NCBI GenBank assembly: GCA_016946835.1
Contig: JACVTC010000085.1
Location: 760,001 to 817,500 of the forward strand
From: Neocallimastix lanati (nom. inval.)
Lineage: Eukaryota; Neocallimastigomycota; Neocallimastigomycetes; Neocallimastigales; Neocallimastigaceae
Direction: 5' to 3'
Length of the DNA: 57,500 nt
Each line of letters starts with the position of its first letter. The first letter of the stretch is position 1. A model generated the notes under the pieces. It was not told the origin of the DNA. It did not search any database and saw only the letters and a program-made list of their open reading frames with translations. A program made the translations under genes and the position numbers. This document shows positions 1 to 8,727 of this stretch, piece by piece.

Positions 1-100
1 ATAAATATTATATGTAATTAAATAAAGTTATAGTTATAATAACTTAACTAAGAAAATATAATTATTTGCTAACAAATAATTATAGATTCTTACAAAATCG
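1..100. other. AT-rich left flank of element A
   Basis: No gene is visible. An 8-bp inverted repeat (ATTATTTG/CAAATAAT) lies near 62-81. The last 4 bases, ATCG, match the 4 bases after the 3' LTR of element A and may be its target-site duplication. The preceding bases (ATTCTTACAAA) do not match the first 15 bp of element D's LTR, which would be expected if element A simply split that LTR. Either the left edge has been rearranged or the 4-bp match is chance. Confidence 0.5.
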
Positions 101-596
101 TGATAAGAATGTACTAAATAATGCATTCTTAATTAAATCTACGATTTATTTCTAATACATTATGTGTACATTATTATTTTTGTACTTTAATAAATTTTTA
201 AATCCAAAGATCAAAAATTAAATCAAAAATTATATTAAACTTTATATTTTTATATTAAATCTTATATTAATAGTAATATTTTTATATATTTAAAACTTAT
301 ATTAGCAATATTAATAATAAATCTTATTTTTTTTATATTAATAATGAAAATTTATATTAATAATATTTTTATATATTGATAATTAAAAATTTATATATTA
401 TATTTTAACTTTTTATTATAAAATTTTATATCGAAATGTTTTATTTTATATTGAAAAATATTTTATTTTATTAAAAACCTTTATATTAGAATAGTATTTT
501 TATTTTTATTTGAATATTTTAACAGATTGTAATAAAAATTATAGCCAATTAAATAAATTCTTATTAGTAATATTTTAGATATTTTTAAATAAATAA

Positions 597-650
<54 letters not shown>

Positions 651-947
651 TTTTATTAATATTATAAATGTATTTTATTTATATTGTTATAATTAAATTT
701 TATATAATTAATTATAAAAATCAATTTAAATTTAATAGTTTTTAAAAAAAAAAAAAATAAATAAAATGTAATTTAGTGGCAAGAACAACTTTTATGCCTT
801 GAAAAAAAGTATAAATAGTTGTAAATTTTGCTACTAATTTTTAAATATCATCAAGTAAAATTAATAAAATAAATAAAAATAATAAATAAATGAATAAAAT
901 TTGTGTTTCCTTACTTTATTTTTATTTAATTCTCTAAAACCTTAACA
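101..947 (+). repeat. 5' LTR of element A
   Basis: Matches 7440-8301 almost throughout, begins TG and ends CA. It contains a poly-A run of about 48 nt (601-648) and a TATA box at 810-817. From the TATA box, transcription should start around 840, leaving about 107 nt of R-U5 up to the LTR end. Confidence 0.9.
810..817 (+). promoter_or_regulatory. TATA box of element A
   Basis: TATAAATA inside the 5' LTR, repeated in the 3' LTR. A start about 30 nt downstream agrees with the length of the inverted LTR copy that follows the LTR (see 948-1125). Confidence 0.55.
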
Positions 948-1125
948 TTTATATGGCTTCTTGCTTTGTTGCAAGAAGCCTCGGGTTCGATCCCCGATAT
1001 CTCCACCATATAAATGTTAAGGTTTTAGAGAATTAAATAAAAATAAAGTAAGAAACACAAATTTTATTTTTTTATTTATTATTTTTATTTATAAATTTAT
1101 TTTATTTTTTTTTATTTTTTTTATT
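948..1125 (+). other. tRNA 3' half joined to an inverted copy of the LTR end (primer region)
   Basis: After the LTR come TTTATA and TGG, then a tRNA-like 3' half in sense orientation: T stem TCGGG (981-985), T loop TTCGATC, stem CCCGA, acceptor strand TATCTCC, discriminator A and an encoded CCA (1006-1008). Directly after CCA the sequence is the reverse complement of the LTR's last ~105 nt, ending near 1120. A 10-bp perfect hairpin (955-964/971-980, loop TTTGTT) lies upstream of the T arm. No acceptor 5' strand (GGAGATA) lies nearby, so this is not a whole tRNA gene. A sense tRNA ending in CCA followed by complement of U5-R is exactly the make-up of a tRNA-primed minus-strand strong-stop cDNA. 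The isoacceptor is not identified. Confidence 0.7.
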
Positions 1126-2517
1126 TTATATTGATAAACAAGTAAGTCGTTAATCCTTTGATTAACCTATGGCGCTTGTTTGATATATATATAAAAAAAA
1201 ATTTTTTTAAATAAGTAAAATTAAGATTCTAAAAAAACAAATTTTGTAAAATTATAACAAGGAGCGGATAGAGCTCATACACAGTGTATTCTCAGATAGC
1301 AACAAATTAACTCTATTCATAGTAGGTTATTGAATAGTAGTTAATTTGGAGATTAATTGGAAAGTAGACGAAGGTATTTGGTTACCGACCCGGTAATAAT
1401 AGTTCAGCCTTCAACGTTTCAACACACGAAGGTGCGGGTACTTTCCAAGCACTGGCGAATAAGGAGCTTACGTCACCGAAGGCGTAAGATTGTTTTTTTT
1501 TATATATATTTTTTTACTTTTCTTTGTGCTAGTTATAAGGCACTTTATTATATAAAGTATCAGACTTTGGCTAACTTCGCCATTTAAATTTTTTTTTATT
1601 TTTTTTATTACTGATACTTTATTTGTTTAATAATTCCTGTAAAAGAATCTTAATTTACTTTGAAAATATTGTGTTTTTAGTTAATTTTTATTAGTTAATA
1701 AAAATATTATTGAATACTTTTAAAATTTTTTTTTATTCCGTACATAGATTATCGGATTAAGTTTATCCTACATAGTAATTGGGCTAGTGGGCTCTGAACT
1801 GCTATATTTTATATTGAATATAGTAATCGTGGCACACGCGTGGCATGACACCATTAGGTAAGCTGCACGTCAGACAGTGTGTACTATCAGATTGTACGAC
1901 AATAAAGATTATTTTTTTTTTTGTATTTAATAATTATAATTAATTAATAATTTTATTAGCTATAACAATACAATATTTATCGTTTAAAAAGAAAAATTTT
2001 TGAAAGGTGAAAATAACAAATAAAACTTTGCTTCTAAATTTATTACTACAAATATACTAAATTACAAAATTCAAGTGGTCGATAAAGATTTCGAGCTTGA
2101 AAAATATTCTATTAAGTTGTCGATAAAGATTTCGAACTTAAAATTATTCTATTAAGTTGTCGATAAAGATTTCGAACTTAAAATTATTCTATTGAGTTGT
2201 CGATAAAGATTTCGAACTTAAAAATTATTCTATCGAGTTGTCGATAAAGATTTCGAACTTAAAAATTATTCTTAATAAAGTAGTCGAAAAGAACCTCGTG
2301 CTTTATAATTTCTACTAAGTTGTCGATAAAGATTTCGAGCTTATATCTACTAAAGAAAGCAAATAAAATTATTATTTTCAAAAGTTACTAAAATATATTG
2401 TTTTAAAAATTGATTCGATATTAAATTACCTATTAAATTATATTTTTAAAGTTGTATTTCCAAATTTATTCTTATTTAATCACCTCATTAATATACAACA
2501 AGAAATATTTAAACAAA
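1126..2517 (+). other. Long structured leader of element A
   Basis: About 1.4 kb precedes the gag start. It holds islands of higher GC with clear inverted repeats: ATAAACAAG...CTTGTTT (1133-1180) enclosing GTTAATC/GATTAAC, and ATTAACTCTATTCA with TGAATAGTAGTTAAT (about 1306-1347). Short open frames here (for example at 1357) have no recognisable domain. The role is unknown; packaging, translation control or dimerisation are the usual roles of such leaders. It ends in the tandem repeat at 2078-2350. Confidence 0.6.
2078..2350 (+). repeat. Seven-copy ~40-bp tandem repeat in the leader
   Basis: Units start at about 2078, 2119, 2159, 2199, 2240, 2283 and 2322. Each opens with GTCGATAAAGATTTCGA and ends TCTATTAAGTT or similar. 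Unit 6 is diverged (GTCGAAAAGAACCTCG), the others nearly identical. The array ends about 170 bp before the gag start and is therefore probably in the mRNA 5' UTR. Confidence 0.85.
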
Positions 2518-3423
2518 ATGTCCAAGGAAACAACTTTGAGCTTTAAAGAATTGAAAAAAGAATTAAGAGATATTGTGAAACTTAGCAAGGACAATTTAGA
2601 TATTAAGTCCTGGGCTACTGAATTAAAACTTTGGATCAAGATACAAGGTATTACAGATCCAGAAACAATATTTAATGCTTGTTTACTTACCAGCTCTGGT
2701 GAAGTACAACGCGTTATTGAAGATTTGGGAGAAGATAGTGATGATGAAAGTGATGATTCATCAGATGAAGAAGAAGATGATGAAGAAGAAAATGTTGATG
2801 ATGATAAATTTCCTTCTCTTGAAAAAATTATTTCAAGTCTTGAAAATTTTTACGGTATTAAAGAAGACCAAAATTTACTTCTTAAAGAACTTCGTGCAAT
2901 GCGAATTAAAAGAAACGAAAAGATTAAAGACTTTAATGTAAGATATAGAACTTTGTACACTAAACTTGATAAAAAGAGAAGAAAGCGCATTGGTGTACTA
3001 GATTATATTGATTCTATTCAAAATAATTATGAAGCCTGGAAGAAATTATCCCTTAAAGATGATATAAGTATGGAGAAAGCTTTCAAAATTGCCGAGAAAG
3101 TAGATAGACTTTCTGTAAGGAACAATAATATTAATACCTATAATGTTAATAATTCCCAGCATAATCAAAATAATCAAAACAGTACTACTTCAAGACTTTA
3201 TCCTAAAAGAAGAAACGAAACTTTCCAAACAAGTCAAACAAATAATAAACTGAAACCTCAAGATATTATAGAAGAATCAACCCAGAAAATGAGAAATTTA
3301 TCTGTTAAAACTTGTTTCTTCTGTAAGGAAGAAGGTCATTACTCATACTATTGCCCTCAATTAAATAAGATTATGGAAAAAAATAAAAAAGAAATATATT
3401 CCAAAAAGTCTTTAAACTTCTAA
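2518..3423 (+). CDS. Gag nucleocapsid protein, element A
   Basis: Structural protein of the retrotransposon particle. The ATG at 2518 is preferred over the in-frame ATG at 2452 because it sits in an AAAATG context and the 22 extra residues are hydrophobic and unlike Gag; this gives 301 residues. A lysine-rich N-terminus is followed by a strongly acidic tract (residues about 72-96, Asp/Glu/Ser), a conserved-looking Gag core (about 97-200), an Asn/Gln-rich linker, and one CX2CX4HX4C zinc knuckle (266-279, CFFC...H...C) for RNA binding. The last codons TCT TTA AAC TTC TAA contain the frameshift heptamer that gives access to pol. Confidence 0.9.
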   Translation: MSKETTLSFKELKKELRDIVKLSKDNLDIKSWATELKLWIKIQGITDPETIFNACLLTSSGEVQRVIEDLGEDSDDESDDSSDEEEDDEEENVDDDKFPSLEKIISSLENFYGIKEDQNLLLKELRAMRIKRNEKIKDFNVRYRTLYTKLDKKRRKRIGVLDYIDSIQNNYEAWKKLSLKDDISMEKAFKIAEKVDRLSVRNNNINTYNVNNSQHNQNNQNSTTSRLYPKRRNETFQTSQTNNKLKPQDIIEESTQKMRNLSVKTCFFCKEEGHYSYYCPQLNKIMEKNKKEIYSKKSLNF

Positions 3424-3463
3424 ATGGGAGCAGAAGCACTCCCAATGACAAAACAATAGCTTC
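3411..3463 (+). promoter_or_regulatory. Programmed -1 ribosomal frameshift signal with pseudoknot
   Basis: Slippery heptamer T TTA AAC (3411-3417) is in phase with gag codons TTA (3412) and AAC (3415). A 7-nt spacer (3418-3424), which includes the gag stop TAA, leads to stem 1 TGGGAG/CTCCCA (3425-3430 with 3439-3444, 6 bp). Bases GAAGC in its loop (3433-3437) pair with GCTTC (3459-3463, 5 bp), making an H-type pseudoknot with loops of 2, 1 and 14 nt; the last loop is A-rich. UUUAAAC plus a pseudoknot at this spacing is the canonical -1 frameshift arrangement. The pol frame is open from 3387, so slippage at 3417 enters it cleanly. Confidence 0.88.
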
Positions 3464-6400
3464 ATTAAATAATTTACAAAATAATACTTTTACCAAGAAT
3501 ACCCCAATTGATAATAATTCCTTTAATAAAGAATCTGAAGAATCTGATTTTAGTGACACAACTGAAAGTGAGGATAATATCATTATAAATGCTATAAAAA
3601 GAAAAATGAATGATAATAACAGCGAAAAGGAAGAAAATAATTCCAAGAAAGTACATAAAAGTTTAAAAGATAATCCACGTCCTTTCGCAACTCCTGCTTT
3701 AAGAAAGAAGAAAGAAAATGAGCTACATAATAAACCAAATAAAGTTTATAAAAATCAAATACTTCCTTCAATTTTAACTCAACCAAATATTAACAAAGAA
3801 AAACAAAAAGAAAAGGAATTAAGAAATATAACAAGAGTAAGAGAAAGTAAAGAAGAAAACAACAATTATTCATCAAAAGGAAAGAAAAAAGTTGAATCTG
3901 AAGATATACTTGTAATCGATAATGAAATAGAAGATATAGAAATGAATAAAGATAATCAACAAAATAAAACTAATACTTTGGAAAAATTAATTTCAACAAA
4001 AACTAAAGAAACTAATAATGAAAATACTCAGTTAGTAAAAAGGAATATCAAAATGATGAATAATAAAGAACCTTACAATATTATGGATGATTTAAATAAT
4101 CTTAAATCCAGTATTACGATAGGTCAACTCTTGAATGCATGTCCGAAAATTCGTTCACAATTAACTCAAGGTTTAAAGTTAGAAAAATCTAAAATAATTG
4201 GAACTGTAGACAATGTAATAGCACGAACTTTATTAGTGAATAACTATGATCATAGCTACATAAGTAAAAGTAATGAAGTAGCCGAAGAAGACTTAGCAAT
4301 GGTTGATGCAAGTGTTGACGGAGTACTAGGAAAACTTTTAATTGATTCTTGTAGTAACCTAAGCATCGTTACTAAGCAGTATTTTGATAAATTACCTGGT
4401 GAATATGAAACAGTTGGAAAAAGTCGTGGAAGAATCCAACTAGCAACACAAGATGAAGAATACTCGGAAGGAATTATTGTTCGATTACCAGTAAAAATTA
4501 ATAATTATGAATTTAATGCGGACTTTAGAATTATTGAGAAAGAAGACTCTTTTTATGATATGTTAATAAACTTTAAAACTCAAATCGATCATTGTTTATT
4601 TATTCATCCGACCTTAAACAGTTTATGTAAACTTTTGTCAGAAAGTGAATACGAAGAAATAGCTAAAATAAATAATCAATATTATGATGAAGAAAGTAAA
4701 ATTTGCACTATTAGAAAAGTTAAAGAAACGAATAATGAAAAGGAAATTATAAAGGAATTAACTCCAATGGAATTTATTGAGAGTGATGAATTTTTAAGTA
4801 CCTTAAATAAAGATTATAAAGAACAAATTATTAAAATTCTCAAAGAAATGATTGACATAGTTGCCACTTCAACAGAAGAACTAACTCCTTCTAAACTTTC
4901 ACCACATAAGATCCGTTTGAAAGCAAATGCAAAGCCAGTAAAATTAAGAAGTTATAGGTTAACTAAATTAAAATCAGATATCTTAAAAGAAGAACTTACA
5001 AAGCTTATTAAGAAAGGATTGATAGAACCATCCTGTTCAGAATGGTCATCTCCAGTAGTACTCATTCTAAAACACAATGGAAAGTGGCGCTTGTGTATTG
5101 ACTACCGAAAAGTCAATGATATGACAGAAAAAGATTCTTATTCAGTTCCATATATAGATGAAATTTTTGATAGTCTCGGAGGATCTAAAATATTTACAAC
5201 TCTTGATTTATTTTCTGGTTTTCACCAAATCTTAATGGATGAAGAAAGCGTTGAAGTAACCACTTTCACTACTAAGTTTGGAAATTATCAATTTAAGGTT
5301 ATGCCTTTTGGACTTACTGGAGCTCCCTCAACCTTCCAAAGAGAAATGAATAAAATTTTATTCCCTTTTATTGGTGAATTTGTTTATGTATTTATTGATG
5401 ATGTTTTGATCTATTCAAAAAGTATCGAAGAACATTTAATTCATATTAAACAAGTATTAGAAGTATTTAAAGAAAACAAGTTAAAAATTAATATTGAAAA
5501 GTGCCATTTTCTTCAAACTGAAGTTGATGTATTAGGTCACAAACTTACTACTAAAGGATTAAGTCCCATGGAAAGTAAAATAACAGCTATTAAGAAGTGG
5601 GAAGCCCCTTCATCAATTCATGAATTAAGATCATTTCTAGGAGCAATAGGGTATTATCGTGACTTTATCCCTAAATATGCTCAAATTACCTCACCTTTAT
5701 GTAAATTATTGAAAAAGAATACTAAATATGAATGGAATAAAGAACAACAAGAAAGCTTTGAACTCCTAAAAGAAAAATTAATCAATGCACCTATTCTAAA
5801 ATTTCCGTCATTTGACAAACCTTTTATCATTAGAACTGATGCTTCGTATAATGGAATTGGTGGAGTTCTTTTACAAAAAGAAGAAGAAACCGGTAAGGAG
5901 CATCCAATACACTTTATAAGTAGAAGTTTGAAGAAAACTGAAAAGAATTATGGTATCACAGATTTGGAAGGAACAGCTTTATTTTACTGTATGACTAAAT
6001 TTAAATCTTATATTGAAGGAAATCCATTACCTACAACTATTTACACAGATCATAAACCATTAGTTGGTTTATTTAAGAATAAAGAACCTTTGAATGCAAG
6101 GCAAACAAGATGGTGTCTAACCGCTAGTATGCTTGGAATTAATATAAAATATGAATCAGGCAAAAAGAATGTGTTAGCTGATGCTCTTTCAAGAATGAAA
6201 AGTAAGGAAGAGAGAAAGATATTATTAACAAAAATTACTAATGGAAATAATGAAGAATTATTATCTAAGGTTATAAAGGAATTTATTAATGAAAAGTTTA
6301 CTGTTATTGATGGTGAAGATTACTTTATCGACAATGGAAATTATAGAAAATTAATAACGGACGAAAATGAAAGGTTTAAATTAATTTTAGAAGCTCATAA

Positions 6401-7421
6401 TATTGGCCACGAAGGATATTACAAAACATATCAAAGACTTAAGAAAAACTTTTATTGGAATCATATGATTAAAGATATCAAAAGAATTGTTAGTAATTGT
6501 GAAAAATGCCAGTTAAATCGTCCTCAACCATATCCAGAACCAACCGAAAACCATCCAACTAAAGTGGAGGGTCCCTTTGTGCATTTAGGATTAGATATTA
6601 TAGGACCGTTACCAAAAACAAGAAATAATAATCAATATATTATAGTAACTGTTGATTACTTTACCAAATGGGTTGAAGCCGAACCCACTGAAAACATAAC
6701 TTCCTCTGATATAATTAAATTTTTAATAAACGTTTTTGCAAGACATGGTGTACCTCAAGTTATTACTACTGATAATGGAGTCCAATTCACTTCTGATATG
6801 ACTAAAATCTTTCTTGATTTTTATGATGTATATGTTAAATTTGTAGCTACTTACCACCCTGAATCAAATGGCCTTACTGAAAATCGAAATAAAGAAATTG
6901 GAAAATTACTTCGTTTATTAGGAAGGAAAAATCAAGATTGGGATGAAGTTTTACCTTCTGCTTTATGGGCACTTCGAACTACCAAAAATACAGCTACTGG
7001 ACATTCTAGTTTTGAATTAGTATATGGAAGAGAAGACCAACAGCCTTATGATATAGCCATAAGAACAATTGAAAATGCAGGTAAATCATATGATGAAATT
7101 TTAATGGAAAAATTTGTTCGTCATTATCAATGGACTAGAGAAGCATGCGAAAATGTGAAGAATGCTAACAAGTATTGGGCAACAAGACGAGAAGAACAAA
7201 TAAGTATGAAAAAGGGAAAAGAATTAAAGGCTGGTGATCTTGTTCTTGTTAGAAACTTTAGCCGCACTAAGCTAGAACCATATTACAATGGACCATTTAA
7301 AATTTTAAAAATTCAATTCAACACGGCAACCCTAATCGATCAGAAGACTGGAAAGCAACTCGATAGGAATGTTCACTTTAAAAATTTAGTAAAGTTTAAC
7401 TCCGCTTACAGAGAAGCTTGA
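3417..7421 (+). CDS. Pol polyprotein (protease-RT-RNase H-integrase), element A
   Basis: Expressed as the -1 frame extension of Gag; an internal ATG at 3606 is also available. The first ~200 residues are a Lys/Asn-rich linker. Domains in order: aspartic protease with LLIDSCSNLSIV (near 4336), where DSC replaces the usual D-[ST]-G; reverse transcriptase with LCIDYRKVND and FIDD (about 5390-5404); RNase H with RTDASYNG; integrase with an HHCC zinc motif (HNIGHEG...CEKCQ), then Asp in LDIIGPLPK, DNGVQFTSD and Glu in HPESNGLTEN; and a C-terminal FKILK segment. No chromodomain. It stops 19 bp before the 3' LTR. Apart from the protease variant it looks intact. Confidence 0.92.
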   Translation, partial: LLNGSRSTPNDKTIASLNNLQNNTFTKNTPIDNNSFNKESEESDFSDTTESEDNIIINAIKRKMNDNNSEKEENNSKKVHKSLKDNPRPFATPALRKKKENELHNKPNKVYKNQILPSILTQPNINKEKQKEKELRNITRVRESKEENNNYSSKGKKKVESEDILVIDNEIEDIEMNKDNQQNKTNTLEKLISTKTKETNNENTQLVKRNIKMMNNKEPYNIMDDLNNLKSSITIGQLLNACPKIRSQLTQGLKLEKSKIIGTVDNVIARTLLVNNYDHSYISKSNEVAEEDLAMVDASVDGVLGKLLIDSCSNLSIVTKQYFDKLPGEYETVGKSRGRIQLATQDEEYSEGIIVRLPVKINNYEFNADFRIIEKEDSFYDMLINFKTQIDHCLFIHPTLNSLCKLLSESEYEEIAKINNQYYDEESKICTIRKVKETNNEKEIIKELTPMEFIESDEFLSTLNKDYKEQIIKILKEMIDIVATSTEELTPSKLSPHKIRLKANAKPVKLRSYRLTKLKSDILKEELTKLIKKGLIEPSCSEWSSPVVLILKHNGKWRLCIDYRKVNDMTEKDSYSVPYIDEIFDSLGGSKIFTTLDLFSGFHQILMDEESVEVTTFTTKFGNYQFKVMPFGLTGAPSTFQREMNKILFPFIGEFVYVFIDDVLIYSKSIEEHLIHIKQVLEVFKENKLKINIEKCHFLQTEVDVLGHKLTTKGLSPMESKITAIKKWEAPSSIHELRSFLGAIGYYRDFIPKYAQITSPLCKLLKKNTKYEWNKEQQESFELLKEKLINAPILKFPSFDKPFIIRTDASYNGIGGVLLQKEEETGKEHPIHFISRSLKKTEKNYGITDLEGTALFYCMTKFKSYIEGNPLPTTIYTDHKPLVGLFKNKEPLNARQTRWCLTASMLGINIKYESGKKNVLADALSRMKSKEERKILLTKITNGNNEELLSKVIKEFINEKFTVIDGEDYFIDNGNYRKLITDENERFKLILEAHNIGHEGYYKTYQRLKKNFYWNHMIKDIKRIVSNCEKCQLNRPQPYPEPTENHPTKVEGPFVHLGLDIIGPLPKTRNNNQYIIVTVDYFTKWVEAEPTENITSSDIIKFLINVFARHGVPQVITTDNGVQFTSDMTKIFLDFYDVYVKFVATYHPESNGLTENRNKEIGKLLRLLGRKNQDWDEVLPSALWALRTTKNTATGHSSFELVYGREDQQPYDIAIRTIENAGKSYDEILMEKFVRHYQWTREACENVKNANKYWATRREEQISMKKGKELKAGDLVLVRNFSRTKLEPYYNGPFKILKIQFNTATLIDQKTGKQLDRNVHFKNLVKFNSAYREA

Positions 7422-7439
7422 GTCTTCGTCGGGGCATCT

Positions 7440-7935
7440 TGATAAGAATGTACTAAATAATGCATTCTTAATTAAATCTACGATTTATTTCTAATACATT
7501 ATGTGTACATTATTATTTTTGTACTTTAATAAATTTTTAAATCCAAAGATCAAAAATTAAATCAAAAATTATATTAAACTTTATATTTTTATATTAAATC
7601 TTATATTAATAGTAATATTTTTATATATTTAAAACTTATATTAGCAATATTAATAATAAATCTTATTTTTTTTATATTAATAATGAAAATTTATATTAAT
7701 AATATTTTTATATATTGATAATTAAAAATTTATATATTATATTTTAACTTTTTATTATAAAATTTTATATCGAAATGTTTTATTTTATATTGAAAAATAT
7801 TTTATTTTATTAAAAACCTTTATATTAGAATAGTATTTTTATTTTTATTTGAATATTTTAACAGATTGTAATAAAAATTATAGCCAATTAAATAAATTCT
7901 TATTAGTAATATTTTAGATATTTTTAAATAAATAA

Positions 7936-7990
<55 letters not shown>

Positions 7991-8301
7991 TTTTATTAAT
8001 ATTATAAATGTATTTTATTTATATTGTTATAATTAAATTTTATATAATTAATTATAAAAATCAATTTAAATTTAATAGTTTTTAAAAAAAAAAAAAATAA
8101 ATAAAATGTAATTTAGTGGCAAGAACAACTTTTATGCCTTGAAAAAAAGTATAAATAGTTGTAAATTTTGCTACTAATTTTTAAATATCATCAAAAAAAA
8201 AATAAATTTGATAAAATAAATTTATAAATAAAAATAATAAATAAATAAATAAAATTTGTGTTTCTTACTTTATTTTTATTTAATTCTCTAAAACCTTAAC
8301 A
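7440..8301 (+). repeat. 3' LTR of element A
   Basis: 862 bp, repeats 101-947 including the poly-A run (about 7939-7987) and TATA box. It is preceded by TCGGGGCATCT, a weak polypurine tract. Near its 3' end it has extra A/T bases that the 5' copy lacks; the inverted copy at 1015-1120 resembles this 3' version more than the 5' one. Confidence 0.9.
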
Positions 8302-8727
8302 ATCGTTATAACTTGGCTGAAGTTACTCAATGGTACCTACCTTGAGTTACCATAGTGGATGACATAAGTTCGAATTTTACCTTTTACCTTTTTGATAAAA
8401 TAATTTAATTAATTATTAGTTAATTCATTCATTTAATTATATTTATTTAAAATATTAATAATCATTCATTTAATTAAATTTATTTAATTATTTAATATTT
8501 ATACATTTATAATCAATCAATCATGTAATAGAATAATTTTATCTTTGAATATAAATATCATGTATTATTATTTTATTTTGACTCTTCGAGTCAATATTGT
8601 TTAACGTAAATAATAAATAAATAAAATATAATATAAAACCATAAAATATATAATTTTATTATTTTTTTAATTTATTTATTTACTTCATCTACAACGACCT
8701 AGTGAGCAACATCACTAAATCGTTACA
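8302..8727 (+). repeat. 5' LTR of element D (first 15 bp missing)
   Basis: Matches 22406-22831 base for base as far as can be read. The first 15 bp (TGTAACGATATCAGT in the other copy) are not seen here or to the left of element A. TATAAATA lies at 8550-8557, and a GACTC-TTC-GAGTC hairpin (8580-8592) overlaps the predicted transcript start. Confidence 0.85.
8550..8597 (+). promoter_or_regulatory. TATA box and predicted self-primer of element D
   Basis: TATAAATA (8550-8557); 38 nt downstream GAGTCAATAT (8588-8597) is the exact complement of ATATTGACTC (8728-8737), the first 10 nt after the LTR. Two more bases pair with the LTR-terminal CA. If transcription starts at about 8588, the mRNA 5' end can anneal beside the LTR and prime minus-strand synthesis, as in Tf1. 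Confidence 0.65.

Larger units (their letters stand above)
101..8301 (+). mobile_element. Ty3/gypsy LTR retrotransposon, element A (gag and pol separate)
   Basis: Two direct LTRs (101-947 and 7440-8301, both TGATAAG...CTTAACA) flank a long leader, a gag gene with a zinc knuckle, and a pol with protease, reverse transcriptase, RNase H and integrase in that order, which is the Ty3/gypsy order. Pol is in the -1 frame relative to gag. There is no C-terminal chromodomain. The LTRs differ by several indels (847 against 862 bp), so this copy is older than elements B and C. The candidate TSD is ATCG (97-100 and 8302-8305). Immediately downstream is the LTR of element D, into which element A appears to have inserted. 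Confidence 0.9.

Noticed and set aside
101-947. Self-priming in element A
   Set aside because: The bases after its 5' LTR (TTTATATGGC) have no complement at the expected distance from the TATA box; tRNA priming fits better.
955-1008. Complete tRNA gene
   Set aside because: Only the 3' half is present; the acceptor 5' strand and D arm are missing, and CCA is encoded, which nuclear tRNA genes do not do.
1357-1587. Short basic reading frame in the leader of element A
   Set aside because: It ends in low-complexity sequence and shows no domain; more likely part of the structured RNA leader.
2078-2350. CRISPR-like array
   Set aside because: Units are contiguous 40-bp tandem repeats without unique spacers, and lie in a eukaryotic retrotransposon leader.
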